DNA from: Blasia pusilla
Lineage: Eukaryota > Marchantiophyta > Marchantiopsida > Blasiales
DNA length: 64,000 nt
Assembly: GCA_050084515.1 (NCBI GenBank)
Contig: CM114271.1
Span: 38,502,001 to 38,566,000, forward strand
Reading direction: 5' to 3'
The notes below the pieces were generated by a model, which made no database searches, was not told the origin of the DNA, and saw nothing but the letters and a program-made list of their open reading frames with translations. Positions 10,010 to 22,300 of this stretch are shown in pieces. The stretch's first letter is position 1. Each line of letters starts with the position of its first letter. Made by a program: the position numbers and the translations under genes.

Positions 10010-13000
10010 AATGCATATGTCTTCCCATCTTAACCTCTTTGACTGTGTAGGATATGATCCCCATCCCTAGCACTCACTCTACTCACTAGGATACTAATCC
10101 CCATATCCCCAACCTCCTTATCTTCATGGATATGACGACTATCCATTGTGTCCTCCCTAACCTTCCCATCTAAAGACTTACCATCTTATCCTTCTATTAG
10201 AGTGGCAACAACCCATTGACATGACATATGCAACTAACATAGGAAGGAAGATGCATACTAATTGGTCACCATCTCCTCATAATTCTTGTATTGCCCATCA
10301 AATTCATGTATCATTTCTCTATCTCAAAAATGGGTTGGGACCCACAATCCATTTGCAACTTGATTTAGTCTATTATATTTATGAACCACAAGAAAATTGT
10401 ACTCTAGTAACAATAAAATCCACCTAGCATTTTCTTCAATAAACTTTTCGGATTCTATCACCCATTTTAAATACAAACATAGAAAACAATATGAAAATGA
10501 TAATAAAGGGAAGGAGATGCCAAATTGCCGATGTCCTAATGGATGATTTTATTCTTGATGATGGAGAAATCATGCCCATAATCCTAAGAGATAGAAGGAA
10601 GGGGTGAAGTGTGAGTTCTTCCCCCTAGTTGTTGTGGTCTTGAAGAGGTAGATGATAAGTGGCAACTTTCCAGGTGGATTCCATCCCTTTCTCTCAAATG
10701 TAGAACCCGAAGTCGAACATTTCTGAAAAGAATGGTGAAGTTGCAAAAATGTGACGAATTGTGGTGGAGTTGGAAAAGAAAATTAGTAAAATCCATTGTA
10801 ATATGTTGAAAGAGCTCAGATTTGGTTACCAATCACCATTCCTACAATGTCTCCTAAATATTCACACCAATTTTGACGTCTCTGAACTGTTGAATACCAT
10901 CTCCATCCATGCCTTCTACCCAGAGCCCGGTGTACTTGCTAGTAAAACTAATTGCAATAGTTGACTTTCAGGTGACCATATCCGATTCCTTTATGATGCA
11001 CTTGCCACTTCCACCCAATTTCGAGGGATTCAATATGCAGCATTGTACATCGATGTGTCAGTTCAGTGTTTTCCCTTCTAATGAACAGACTGAACACTCT
11101 TCTGGGTAAGCATACTTTATTGCAATTCCTATCTCATCTTCACATCTTTTACTGTGGTGAGAACACTTCGACTATGTTAGTTGCTCTTTCTAAACTTCAC
11201 ATTCTAGACTAAATTCTGTTCCCAAAGCTGAAGTTGCTTTCTCCTTGGACTTAAATCAATAAATTCCAGTTTCAAAGCTGCTATTACTCTCTGTACATTC
11301 TAAACTAGTTTCTATGTCCAAAGCTGCTGATGCACAACTGATGGTCCTAATCTTTTTAGGGTATACCAATCGTGAGGCAGGGAGTGCTTTGTAAAATTAT
11401 TTCAACTTTGCACTTGGTGAGAGTCTACCTCCTTTCAATTGGTACATAGGAAGTATTGCTTCCTGTGTGCCTACTCCTCTCTCTGCTCTTACTCTATGAG
11501 AGTCTTTCATGTGATATTCTTTTGTTTCTCTCCCTGAACTCCAGTCTCTTATGTGCTACCTTCTCACTGCTGCCTCCAGATCCACCTGGATCTCTGGTGT
11601 CTTATCAGGACAGGATCTATCATGCAAACACCTACTTAATGAGTGCATTCTCTACTCGAATCCATTCCATACCTCCTCCCTCGGCAAGACATCAAGATTT
11701 CTGTTAAGTACACACCAGTGGGCCAAGCATGATCATATTGACAATAAGGAGGTTTCAGTAGATCATCACGGATCCAAATGGTAAGGAGAAGAATCCAAAG
11801 TTTTGTCAATGAAAATAACCTTACCATCCCTCGACTAGGCCACAATCTGGGCATGAAATTCAAGCTCCCATCTCCCAATAACTCGGACACAGCATTCGAC
11901 ACCCCAGAACAGCAACATATCACAGTCTGCACATTCAATCCCTGGCAAGCATGCCTGACTGAAACTAACCAAAATCAATCAGGAATCTGACTTTCAGAGT
12001 CATTTCACATGATACTACCCACAATGATTTCATACAGCTCTCCAAATTGCTATAGCTTACAGTTTGACACCTTCCCTTGGAGATTTGAGACAGACAGGAC
12101 CCATGGTCCGAGTGGTTGATTCTATCTTTTACAAGCCTTGCTTGCCTTTCCTGTGCATTGTACAAACGAATCTGAGCCAGATGTACACAAAGTGCTCGAA
12201 AATTCAAAAAATGTCTCTCAACAGACCTGCAAAGACCTGCATGATGATACTAAATTGAAAGAGGGTCAACCACAGCCTGTGTACACCCTCTATCATGCAG
12301 TCAACAATTGATCTCCTCTCCTTGCCACCTCCCAGCAACTATAGTTGATTTTGGTCCCAAACTGTTGGACCTCCCTAATCCTCCCATCCACCAACTGCCT
12401 AGGGATGCGATGTTACGGAAACTATAGCACAAGTAGGACTGAAGGGATGTAAAAAATATGCTCATGGCATTAGTTGGCATTGAGACATAAATCGTTTGCA
12501 CACTCCATTCTCCAAACCTCAGCTCTTGTTGTCTGTTCAGCCTGCACACTATACAGTAGGGATCTGCTGCCATGTGAGAACAGGAGGTGGAAGTAGAGCA
12601 GAGTCCTCAGGCAGAAGTTGTAACAAACAACCTCCAGCAGGTTGTAATTGAAGCTGCTTCCATAGCTGACTTTAAGGCTTTGAGCCACCCCCTGTTCATG
12701 CATGCACAAATGTAAACTCTCTGATCACCTGGTAATTTCAAAGCATGTCCAGACGAACAAGATTCTAACCTGGGCAAGAATCCGAGGGAACATCATCCAA
12801 TAACTCCTATACTCTGCAAAAAAAAGTTAAAGCTCAAGTTAAACATTCAACTACCTAAGAATTCTAAACCTTTGGTGTTGGATCGCTACCAGAGGTGATC
12901 TCCAACATTACGCAACACCTCTTCAAGTAGTCCTGTGTTCAGACTCAATGCCCTCAGATGTCAGATGTGAGAATTCGCTGGATGCTGAGACCCTGGAAAA

Positions 13001-13087
13001 TGGAAGTGGAAATCATCCAATTGCACCTTGATCGCATCTCAGCACCATGCAGACATTTTGCGCTCCAAAACTGGGGGCATACTGATG
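10010..13087. other. Interval without a supported gene
   Basis: Short open frames only, none with a recognisable domain. 10,950-11,110 (+) reads as a possible exon followed by a consensus-like ggtaagc donor, but no partner exons could be found. The part just above 12,800 may be NUP160 3' untranslated sequence: a T-rich tract ending in gcag lies on the minus strand near 12,815, which could be a 3'-UTR intron acceptor. Nothing else is supportable. Confidence 0.4.
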
Positions 13088-16000
13088 TCATGAAGAAAAT
13101 TCTTTCCAAGATCCATTGTTATCACCCTCTGAAAGGACCCTGACATCATCTGAGTCGTTCTTAATCCGATCAAAATGATGCAAAACTGCATTTTGCAGTG
13201 ATACCCGTAGTTTCTCACACTGCACAGCAGCATGATTTGGAGACCGAATTTCTGAAAGCTGTCGTAGTAGTCGGTCAACCAGTGTGTAAGGAAACCATAC
13301 GCCGCATGGTTGCTTCCGATTGATCACATCACCTGGCCTTAGCCTTGTGGAAGCTTGTAAGTACTCCAGCAGCAAGTAGGTGGCTTCCACATACCTCTCA
13401 TGATCAAGGTAAATTCGCAGTAGAGCAGCTGGATCTGCCACCCAACTCGAGGCATTCATACCTCTGGAGTCCTTACCCACCTTGAAAGTGTCGATCAGCC
13501 AGAGTGGAAGCTCCATGTCCCTATCCACGGAAAGTATGGTTTGTGCCACTGTAGCTCTAAGATTGGGATGAAACTTCCAATATTTCTCAAGTGAAGACTT
13601 CAGGGCTTGCCAGGCAGTCTTTGCTGCCGCACTCATTGGCAACTTAGGTTGGGGCCTGATCTCTGTACTCAGTTCTTGTGATTGTTCAGCGTTATCATTG
13701 GCAGAATCTGAAGCTAACGTCAATGCCAGCTGAAAGTCTTCTGAGAACTTGATAGGCCTACCTGATCCTAGTTGCTGCTGTAGCATGCAGCACTTCCTTG
13801 CCATCACCTCAAACACCTTCTCCAGCTCTCTCTTCTGTGATGATTCCTTCCAGAAGAGGAAAACAAGAGAAAACGCCATATCATATAGCCCATTCTGGAG
13901 TAACAAGAGCACAACCTCTGATGGTTGCATGTGTGGCCCCAGTGAAGAGTGCTTTACTTCAGCAAACAGAAGATGCAACCTAGCCAGAGTAAAAGCATGT
14001 TCTTTGACTAGCTGCTCAGAATCAAGGGACTTCTTTTCGGTATATGGGGCTGCTCTCCCATCAACTATTTTGCTCTTTGAGAGGTTGTCAGCAGAGACCC
14101 GCCGTCTTTTAGATGGAGACAACCACTCAATTCCACAGCTTACAATCCCATTCGAAGGCTCAACCAACTGCAAAGCATTGATGGCTGCAGCTAAGGCATC
14201 AAGCTCTTCCTGCAAGAGAGAGAGCGCTTGAGATCGAGACTTGGAGAAGCCCTGTTCCCGAATACTGAGGGCATACTGGTACATATATCCTGCAGCTCGG
14301 CCCACATTGTGATGGTGGATATGTAGAGAATATAGGAGCTTGTACAGACTCGCCTTGACACTCATATCCGAGTTCTGTGCCTTGATGAGAAGTTCTTCTT
14401 CAACTCTGCTCAGCAACCCACCATAGGGCAGCTCAGTGCTGCACAAAGCTTGAGAAGCTCTCTGATCACATAGAACAATTATAAACCGTCTGAGGCATAT
14501 ATCCTTGCTCTCTTCATCAGGATTGGAGATAATGGCACAATACGCATTCCCATACAGCTCCAAGTCCAGAGAGAACTTGAAAACATTGGCCCAGAGCCGA
14601 CCCTTGATAGCTGCTCCCACCACTTTCGAGTCCTTCTCAGAATTTTCAATCACAGAGATACCAACTGCTTCATCTACTTGCTCAAGAGCAGCATGTGCGA
14701 ATTGACAGGCACCTTCACTCAGATTGTATTGATCAAACAACTGCATCACCCATTCAAAATACTGGAGCCTCCAAGCCGCTGTTGCTCCATGACCTGGTAA
14801 CTGATGTTGTGGCCCTGTCACAAAGAAGAGAGATTGCAGCACCTTGTTGGCCTCCCCAAGACCTGATGCAGCTCTGAAAAAATATTGGATGGCATCTCCG
14901 ACATGCTTCTCTTTACTAGTCATTTCCAATACTGAGTGTGCCCGGGCAAGACAACAGATACCAAGAAGATGAAGACGTACACTCCATTCACAATTCACAC
15001 TCGCTATCCCTTCCGAAAGCTGCTGTGGTGTAGAAAAGTGTTCTACAGCAGTCAAAAAGCACTCCAGGCTACCATACTGTCCATGTTGGAGGAGAATAGA
15101 TGACAATGTTATTGCCCGTCTTGAGAAAGTGAGAGGGGAAGGATCTGAGCTTTCTCCAACCAGGAGCCAACCAACAAAGCATTTGACATGGTTATGCAAA
15201 GTGTCTGGGTTGGGCAAACAATCCTGCTGAAAGGTCTCCTGCGTTTGAGTTGTCTCAAGGAATGATGCTGCCAATATCTCTGCCAGGGCCAATTCTCCAG
15301 CTCCTAACCTTTCGGACTGAACTTTCTCCCCTCGAGAAACATCGATCTGCAATGAGGACAGCTGCAAGCTGCAATCCTCAGAAGGAGGAACTTCTGCAAA
15401 AGTCACAGTCAACCAATGAAGAAGAAGACTAACTGCCAAGCCTTCCTGCACCTGGGGTAAAATCTGAAGTTGAATTCTGGTAGCCTCACTGGGTGTGAGG
15501 CCAACCTGACCTTGAACCTTCACTAGGTGGCTGAGGAGTAGTAGAAGATCTCGAGCAGCTTCAAAATGAATCCAGGATATTTGCGAGGTCGCTTGAGTGA
15601 AGATCTTGGTGGGCACGCTCCCCAAAGGCACCACCATGGAAGATGCTGCCGGTGTCACTGACTGGGTAGAAAACACTAGATACTGAGCATACTTAGATAC
15701 TACATCCAACACTGCTTCCCAGCTCCCTGCTAAACCTCGCAGAATATGCAAAGACTGAGACATATGCAGTGCAAACTTCCTCTGCTGCTGATGCTGCGCT
15801 TGCATCTTTCCACGGATCTCATCCACACCAAAATCGAGACTCCCTAGGGAGCTGTCCAGTGGGTTGTAGCCTACATCGAGTATCCCTAGAAAAGTCTGAA
15901 CAAGAGTTTGCAGTGGATAGCTCGATGGCCTTAATAGGGCTTCATGGAAAACCCCCAGTGCCACATGACCCAGGCGTCGAGTAATATTCTCTGTACATCG

Positions 16001-17704
16001 CAATAGCGCAGTGATCACAAGGGAATCACCAGGGACCTCGTCCCAGTCTTGGGGAAGAGGCAGACTGAATTCCTCCACAGTGGATGTGATTCCGTTACAT
16101 ACAAGCTGCTCAAGATTGGTGAGTGAGCGAACTACAGAAACTGAATTCCTCCGTATCAATCCCACAGACCCAGTCGATCCATCAGTGAACAGACCGTAAG
16201 CAGTATTACTACGTTTCCAAGACTGCACATAACTGTCAGAGAAACTGATCCACTCATGCAAACTTCGCCTCGCGTTAAGAGGCTGAGCTTTAATGGAGGA
16301 TTTGATTTCCTTCCGTAGCCCATCCAAAGTCAAGGAACTGATCTCGAAGTCGCTGAGGTGTCTGCGTCGCATTTGTAAGACATCCTTGAGGGCAGTGTGT
16401 TGCCGCACACCAGGCTGCAGAAGCCTTCTGAGAAACAAGCTGGGAACTGAATCATCCATCATGTCGGAGGAGCTCAGACCAAGTTGATCGAGAGCAAATA
16501 GAAGGTTATCGCACGGATCTCTTGATCCCTGGAACAGCTGCTCTCCCACCAGAGACTCTTGCAGGCGACAACCTTGGACACTTGAGTCCTCCTCCATACT
16601 TGCCGATAACAATTCCACCTCCCCATTGGCAACTTTTTGGAGCACCCACACTTTGCCCCGGAGTAATTTGCAGCTGAGAACAGCTCCTTGGACAGGCACC
16701 GTTCTTACCAACGACACGTGACTCGGACGGACTCCACCATCGCCTTTAGTGGAGTGCAATGTACAAACAAGGACAGCAGCGGCTTCCACCTTGTCCGTCT
16801 CTGATGGCCCAGCATACCACAGGCCCAACTTGAGATCGTGTCCGACGACATCTGCGTCTTCTGCCCACATCATCTTGGGTGTAGAGCTTGCTAATTCTGG
16901 AGGAGGAGAAATTACTTGATGGAACTGACGATTTCGTTGCAGCAAGTCCCAAACCTTCAAGGCCCCATCTTCGTGGAATGCAATCAATACACTTGCTCCC
17001 GAAACCAATTTAGTGGTGAGGCTTCTCACTGCCGCAGCATTCTTCCCTCTAAAAGAAAATCCCCACAAACGACTCAGCCCACTCTCAACATCCTTGAGCT
17101 CGAAAGGTTGATCTTGGTGACTGCCAGCTTTAGAGCTGATGGGCACACACAAAATGGAACCATTCTGCCCTCCAATGCATAGCAACTCCGGAGTTGCTGC
17201 AAAAGCTGTCACCTTGCGAAGGCCAGCAAGCTCTGCAGCTAAGCTCAGCTCTGATGAGCTTTGGTATAGCATGCCAAACCCACTCCTCGAGGACCTGGCA
17301 ATCCTGAAGCTCACCGTGCATAGGACTCCTGAAGTTGTTATTACCATAGCTTCATAACTAAACCACTGGCTGTTGCCCATCTGCAAGAGTGTAACAGTTG
17401 CGAATGGGCACAGGGGAAATTCGAACGAGAGCCGTAGACCGGTGCTTCGAACCGCCTTGTCACATGACAGCTCCATGAGTTCCAAGGTGTTGGGATGGTC
17501 TTCATGAATCCGCCACACAATGTAAGGAGCTGATCCAGGTGCCTGAGAAACTGCAGTTCTAAAACCCAATCCCCCTACTGCCGTCGGAACGCATTCACTC
17601 AGTGCCCCACACTCTGCAGCAGAATCTGTCTCTGTTCTCACTGGAACCTCTGTCCAAACGGCTGCATCACTGCTCACCACCGCCACCTCCATTTTCCTCC
17701 ACAA
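13088..17704 (-). CDS. NUP160: Nucleoporin NUP160, intronless
   Basis: A single uninterrupted frame of 1538 codons. NUP160 is a scaffold subunit of the Nup107-160 (Y) complex of the nuclear pore and is needed for mRNA export. The length agrees with plant NUP160 (about 1500 residues). The N-terminal part is beta-propeller-like, with IGGQNGSILCVPI near residue 178 and IAFHEDGALKVWDL near 241-254, a WD-like blade typical of this family. From about residue 540 to the end it is alpha-helical solenoid sequence (for example LLQNGLYDMAFSLVFLFWKE and YLDHERYVEATYLLLEYLQA). Two start codons lie close together (residues 1 and 5). I keep the upstream one, but the second is equally likely. Odd: plant homologues usually have many introns, while here none is needed over 4.6 kb. 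Upstream lies a divergent gene, PAC1. Confidence 0.9.
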   Translation of the reverse strand: MWRKMEVAVVSSDAAVWTEVPVRTETDSAAECGALSECVPTAVGGLGFRTAVSQAPGSAPYIVWRIHEDHPNTLELMELSCDKAVRSTGLRLSFEFPLCPFATVTLLQMGNSQWFSYEAMVITTSGVLCTVSFRIARSSRSGFGMLYQSSSELSLAAELAGLRKVTAFAATPELLCIGGQNGSILCVPISSKAGSHQDQPFELKDVESGLSRLWGFSFRGKNAAAVRSLTTKLVSGASVLIAFHEDGALKVWDLLQRNRQFHQVISPPPELASSTPKMMWAEDADVVGHDLKLGLWYAGPSETDKVEAAAVLVCTLHSTKGDGGVRPSHVSLVRTVPVQGAVLSCKLLRGKVWVLQKVANGEVELLSASMEEDSSVQGCRLQESLVGEQLFQGSRDPCDNLLFALDQLGLSSSDMMDDSVPSLFLRRLLQPGVRQHTALKDVLQMRRRHLSDFEISSLTLDGLRKEIKSSIKAQPLNARRSLHEWISFSDSYVQSWKRSNTAYGLFTDGSTGSVGLIRRNSVSVVRSLTNLEQLVCNGITSTVEEFSLPLPQDWDEVPGDSLVITALLRCTENITRRLGHVALGVFHEALLRPSSYPLQTLVQTFLGILDVGYNPLDSSLGSLDFGVDEIRGKMQAQHQQQRKFALHMSQSLHILRGLAGSWEAVLDVVSKYAQYLVFSTQSVTPAASSMVVPLGSVPTKIFTQATSQISWIHFEAARDLLLLLSHLVKVQGQVGLTPSEATRIQLQILPQVQEGLAVSLLLHWLTVTFAEVPPSEDCSLQLSSLQIDVSRGEKVQSERLGAGELALAEILAASFLETTQTQETFQQDCLPNPDTLHNHVKCFVGWLLVGESSDPSPLTFSRRAITLSSILLQHGQYGSLECFLTAVEHFSTPQQLSEGIASVNCEWSVRLHLLGICCLARAHSVLEMTSKEKHVGDAIQYFFRAASGLGEANKVLQSLFFVTGPQHQLPGHGATAAWRLQYFEWVMQLFDQYNLSEGACQFAHAALEQVDEAVGISVIENSEKDSKVVGAAIKGRLWANVFKFSLDLELYGNAYCAIISNPDEESKDICLRRFIIVLCDQRASQALCSTELPYGGLLSRVEEELLIKAQNSDMSVKASLYKLLYSLHIHHHNVGRAAGYMYQYALSIREQGFSKSRSQALSLLQEELDALAAAINALQLVEPSNGIVSCGIEWLSPSKRRRVSADNLSKSKIVDGRAAPYTEKKSLDSEQLVKEHAFTLARLHLLFAEVKHSSLGPHMQPSEVVLLLLQNGLYDMAFSLVFLFWKESSQKRELEKVFEVMARKCCMLQQQLGSGRPIKFSEDFQLALTLASDSANDNAEQSQELSTEIRPQPKLPMSAAAKTAWQALKSSLEKYWKFHPNLRATVAQTILSVDRDMELPLWLIDTFKVGKDSRGMNASSWVADPAALLRIYLDHERYVEATYLLLEYLQASTRLRPGDVINRKQPCGVWFPYTLVDRLLRQLSEIRSPNHAAVQCEKLRVSLQNAVLHHFDRIKNDSDDVRVLSEGDNNGSWKEFSS

Positions 17705-19391
17705 TCAATTCCACATTCACCAGACGTCCGCTGCAAAAAGTCCAAACCCCACACCCCAAAGAAACATCTCGTCACATTCGCACTCGCACCTTTCGCCTCT
17801 TTCACCACGTCAGACCTATGAAAGACCTCTACGACAAAACTCCTTCTCTTGCACTCCGCCGATCCACACCTTCAGATTAGACGTCAACAAACTAGAGATT
17901 ACTCCCCTACTGCAGTTTTTCCTCCTGAACCAGAGGCCATGCTTAGTGCTGCGCTTGTATTGAGGACAGCAGCACCCTACTTCCAGCGATCCCGGCACAC
18001 CCCACACTTCTCAAACATGGAAGAAGCTCCACAAGAATGGGTGGCTTCCGTGTACTGCTCCTGCCGCTCCTACTCCTCCCAGGTTTTGAACTGCTGACAA
18101 GTTGACAGCAACCCCAAAACTCTGATTCCAACGCAACTCCACCACCAATGGCAGCCCTCTCTCTCTCCTCCTCAATTTCCTCGCGTACTTGCGAAGCATA
18201 CACAGACACACCAAACGCCGTTCTCCAAATTTCCTGATCCTCTATCAGTAGATTACCTTTCCACCCAAACCCACTGCTCCCACACCGCTCGAGCGCCCAT
18301 TCTTAACTCTAGCTCCAATTCCTCGCCTTCTCCTCCTCCTGCTCCCATTGACTGGGACGAATCGCTCTATGCTCAGCTCCACTCCGAGAGCGAGGAGCAG
18401 AGGGGGCACGACTCGTAGAACCCTAGAAATCTCGTTGTTGGCTCGCAGATGCGAGTTCTCTAGGCCTTCCCGCCTCTTCTCTAGACCCAGACCCACCTTT
18501 GCTTTCAAACCTGCCTCTACCCCTACCTGCCTCTACTGCCTGCCTGCCAAATACAGTAAACCCTAGAGACTACTTTCAGCTGCATCCCATTTGCTGCTGC
18601 ACAATCGGATCTACGAGAGACAGCGATCCTGTGTATTGGGCACTCTTGAAAACTCTCGAGAGTCGCCAATCTGAGCTCAGCTTAGCTTAGCCCAGCCCAT
18701 TCCGATCGGTGCTATTTGACCGCCAGAGAAACTGGGAGAACTCTGAGAAGTGGAGTAGAGGAGGAGATGGCGTTTAGGACTGCAGCTGACTTGGGTTTTT
18801 GTTCTACTCCTTGTTTTCTGTGAGAGTTGGTGGCTGGGCTGGACTGGACTGGACTGGACTTCATATCAGCGGTTAAGGGAGACAAAAGAAGACTTCAACA
18901 GAAGGAAATGGGGAACCCATCCCAAGTAGACTAATTAGAAAACCTCAATAGAAAGCGGGTGAGGGAAACGCCATCCGCAATAAAAAAACGGGGGACTGAA
19001 GAGTTGAGTACGTGAAGGCCACAAGTAGAAGGGGGAGGGCTTCTCCGACCCCTTGTTTTCTTGAGTGTTGGCGGCTGGGCTGGGATTGACAGGATAAATT
19101 AGGGGAGAGGACGGGTAAGGAGTACGAAGCTGTTGGGCTGCCGTTGTCCCGAATGTGAGTCGTGGGTCGTGCAACGGTCGGGAGTACTTTCTGTCTGTCA
19201 GTATGTGAAGTCTGCCCCCCATTAGTTCATTTTGGAGAAAGCAGACCGGCGCCTCGGGGAACTTTTTGGAGCAGAAAGACTCTGGACTAAGGGTTTACGG
19301 TTGGTAGAGAGGGAGAGAGGAGAGTAGAAGTGCCGCACAAACCTCTAGAAAGGTGGAAAGTTAACTTAGTACTCGCGAGCCTCCTCGCACA
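17705..19391. promoter_or_regulatory. Divergent intergenic region between NUP160 (-) and PAC1 (+)
   Basis: 1.69 kb separate the two start codons, so both 5' untranslated regions and promoters must lie here. It is richer in C and CT tracts than most of the window. A GGACT pentamer is repeated four times at 18841-18860. I cannot point to a TATA box or a transcription start. The open frames inside have no domain and look like chance. Confidence 0.5.
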
Positions 19392-22300
19392 ATGGCGGGC
19401 ATGCGAGATCCGCTGACGGAAGAGCCTCCCCCATCGCGGTTCGATCCGGATGAGCTCGACGGTTTTGCTCCACCTGCAGCTGCTGCGCTCACGCCGCCCA
19501 TTCTAGAGGTTAGGATCGAGTCCTTGGTTGTATTTTCATGAAGGGTATGTCATATTGAAGTGTGATTTCTCAGCTTCTTGATGGAGCTCAGAGTCTAGGG
19601 AATGAGCCCAGCACTTCTATCTCTCCCTGCTCAGCGAGTCTCTGAAGCTATGGCGTGCGGGCTGTCATGGGGAGGAGAGAATCGACGGCGAGCAGATTAG
19701 GATTCAAGAATTGCGTTTAGATTCACCATGGGCGGAGTCTTTGACTTTGAGTTCACACGGAAAATCTATCAGAGCTTGAGACCCACGGACAGGCTCATAA
19801 TGCTCAGTGTTGGCAAATTGGAAGTCCAACTCTTCATGTTTGTCCAATTGTTTTAGTCGTGATAAACGGCGACGTCTGTGCATCGAACAGTGTGAAGCAG
19901 ATAGACCACTGCGCGTATCGTCTCATGCGCTTAACTCAGCATCCAATACATGCAGATTTGTGTTCATTAATTGGAAGTTTTCTCTGTAGCTGTCCCGTGG
20001 CTACAGGCCCTTAGGGACTTCGACGTGACTCAAAGCTGATTGAAGACAGCATTAAGCTCTTTCCAGATCCGAGTGAAGTGTTCTTGCCGATGCCGAGGAG
20101 AAAAGATGTGGGTGATGAGCTGGTTGCAGTTACTAGTAGAGTATATATCTGATGCACTAGTCTGCGCAGGTGTTTGTGAAGCCAGGGAGGCTAAGGAGCT
20201 GACTAAGCAATGATGATGCGTGGTGTGCTGATGGCAGTGGTCCACCTCAGCTGAAGCGCATCTGCAGTCTGGCAAGCTCCAACCGAAGCTGTTGATTGTA
20301 GCACTTTCTAGAGTGGGCATTCATCTCGTGCATCACCTTCCAAACAAGACGCCGATTGGTTCCATTACACTTCCAGGAATTTCTATGGTAAGTCCTGCAG
20401 CTCAGCAGTTTTGATCCTTTCGTCTCTCCTACCCCTTCGTTCTCTAGGGCAGTTCTCTCTCATTATTGTTCATAGGATGGGGTCTACGGTCACAAGCCTA
20501 GACAAGGTGGTTACAGGATATACTAAATGAGGACTTAACTAGTGTCCATAACTAGGGCATGAATGAAGAGATTTATTGTCGACGGGGAACCCAGGGGCCC
20601 GCGGGAATTTGCTTTGCGAATTGTACAGCAGTTGCACAATAGATAACGGTACCACAAAGGCCCTCAGAGGTCCTTTGTGTCACGTGCTACTCTCTAGCTT
20701 TCACCCTACTTTGCAGGAACTTCGCAATCTGAAGCTGGTACTGCCCAGCCATTAAATCTGAGACCGAGAGAACAAGGTTGTTTGTGCTGATCCCAATTGA
20801 TAGACACCTTTGCTGAGCAGTTGCCCAGATAGCTCCTGGTTGGTGGTTGTTGACAAGAGATGGATTGAAACGCCCCCATTTTCGTAGCCATTAGCCAGAG
20901 TCATAGTACTACGTTTTTGCCCCAGCAGCACTTTACTCAGAAAGGCTTCTAAAGCTCTTGCAGAGAGGCAATGGGGGTCATCTTCACTGATATCTTGAGG
21001 GCGTTGGATGAATTTGATCATATTCCTTACAAATGAATCTCAATTGTCACCTCACCAAACTCAGCCAAGAGTAGTTTGGGTGAGTTGTTCTTCGAATACC
21101 CAGCACTGTCACATGAAGAGCTTCTGAGAAACCTCTATTCCCCAGGGCCATTGACACCCGGGGCCCTGGGGAATAGAGGTTTCTCAGAAGCTCTTCAAGT
21201 CATTCATTCACTGACCCTGAAAAAGATCCTAAGACCTTCTCCTGGCTACAGCGCGTCTAGAGCACTTGAGCGATAAATAATGACGTCCCTAATATAACAA
21301 CCTAAATCATAAGGCACTAGCTGTAGTACGACCTCGTACCATTCTAGTTAAGTTTGTTGATCAAACTCAACGTGATACTTCCATGGCTAACAAGGCCATT
21401 TTCAAATGACGGAGGATATGGTTGGACTCAGATCCACACACCGCAAGTTCGCAACTAACCGAATTGCTCAAAAATAATTCGGTTAGTTGCGAACTTCAGA
21501 GGCACAGCTTTTATGGTATATGCCACAGTTTGAATCCAGCAAGTGCAGACATTAGTCTGCGCATGTTGGAGCACCTGACACGAACCACTCCAGTTGAAGC
21601 ATAGTCAATGCAGATCAGGAAATTGTAGCCAAAGGTTATAACATCCTGCATTGTCTTTGCTACAACTGCCATTAGTTCTCCACTGGTTGTTGGGTTTGAG
21701 CCATCACACCAAGGTATCGGCCCACAATCTCTATAGCCTCCTTTCTTGGCCCCGGCCGTAGATGAAGGGTGTAATTGCTTGGAGCTGGGATCCAAAGATA
21801 ATTATCTTGGCTTTCTGCAGATTGACCTCCATCCCTGATTTTTGCAGAGGCTCTAGAGTGCACTCAGATTGTGGAGCCCCTAAAAGCAAACCCTAAGATG
21901 TCTCTAGGAAAGGGGGCTGATGAACCAATTTCCCGAAAATGCTAGTTACATAACCCTTAGATGCCTGATGTGACTTATTCCAAAGTGAAGAGGTCTGGTA
22001 GGTCCTCCCCATCCGGCCAAGGCTTGGTTGGAGTGGCGGTATCCAGGTTGTGGAGATTGGTGGCCTTAAATTGTCTAGATCCAGGAAAGGGATGTTTGGT
22101 TTATTCCTGAATATTCTCCAGAAATTGCCTGAGTAGTGCTTTCATCTGCTCTGCAACCTTTATTATCTTGTTAGCAGTGTACTCGCGTTTCTTCCTGCAT
22201 TCAAGTAGTTTACGAGCGTCCTGCAACAGTCTAGTGTGTGTAGAATGTGGTTCTACCCTCTAGGAGTGATTGACTTCTTTTTTCTGAGGGAAAGTGTGCT

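Noticed and set aside
13749-17357. Many plus-strand frames of 60-160 codons opposite NUP160
   Set aside because: They are shadows of the long minus-strand coding frame, with no motifs or splice support of their own.
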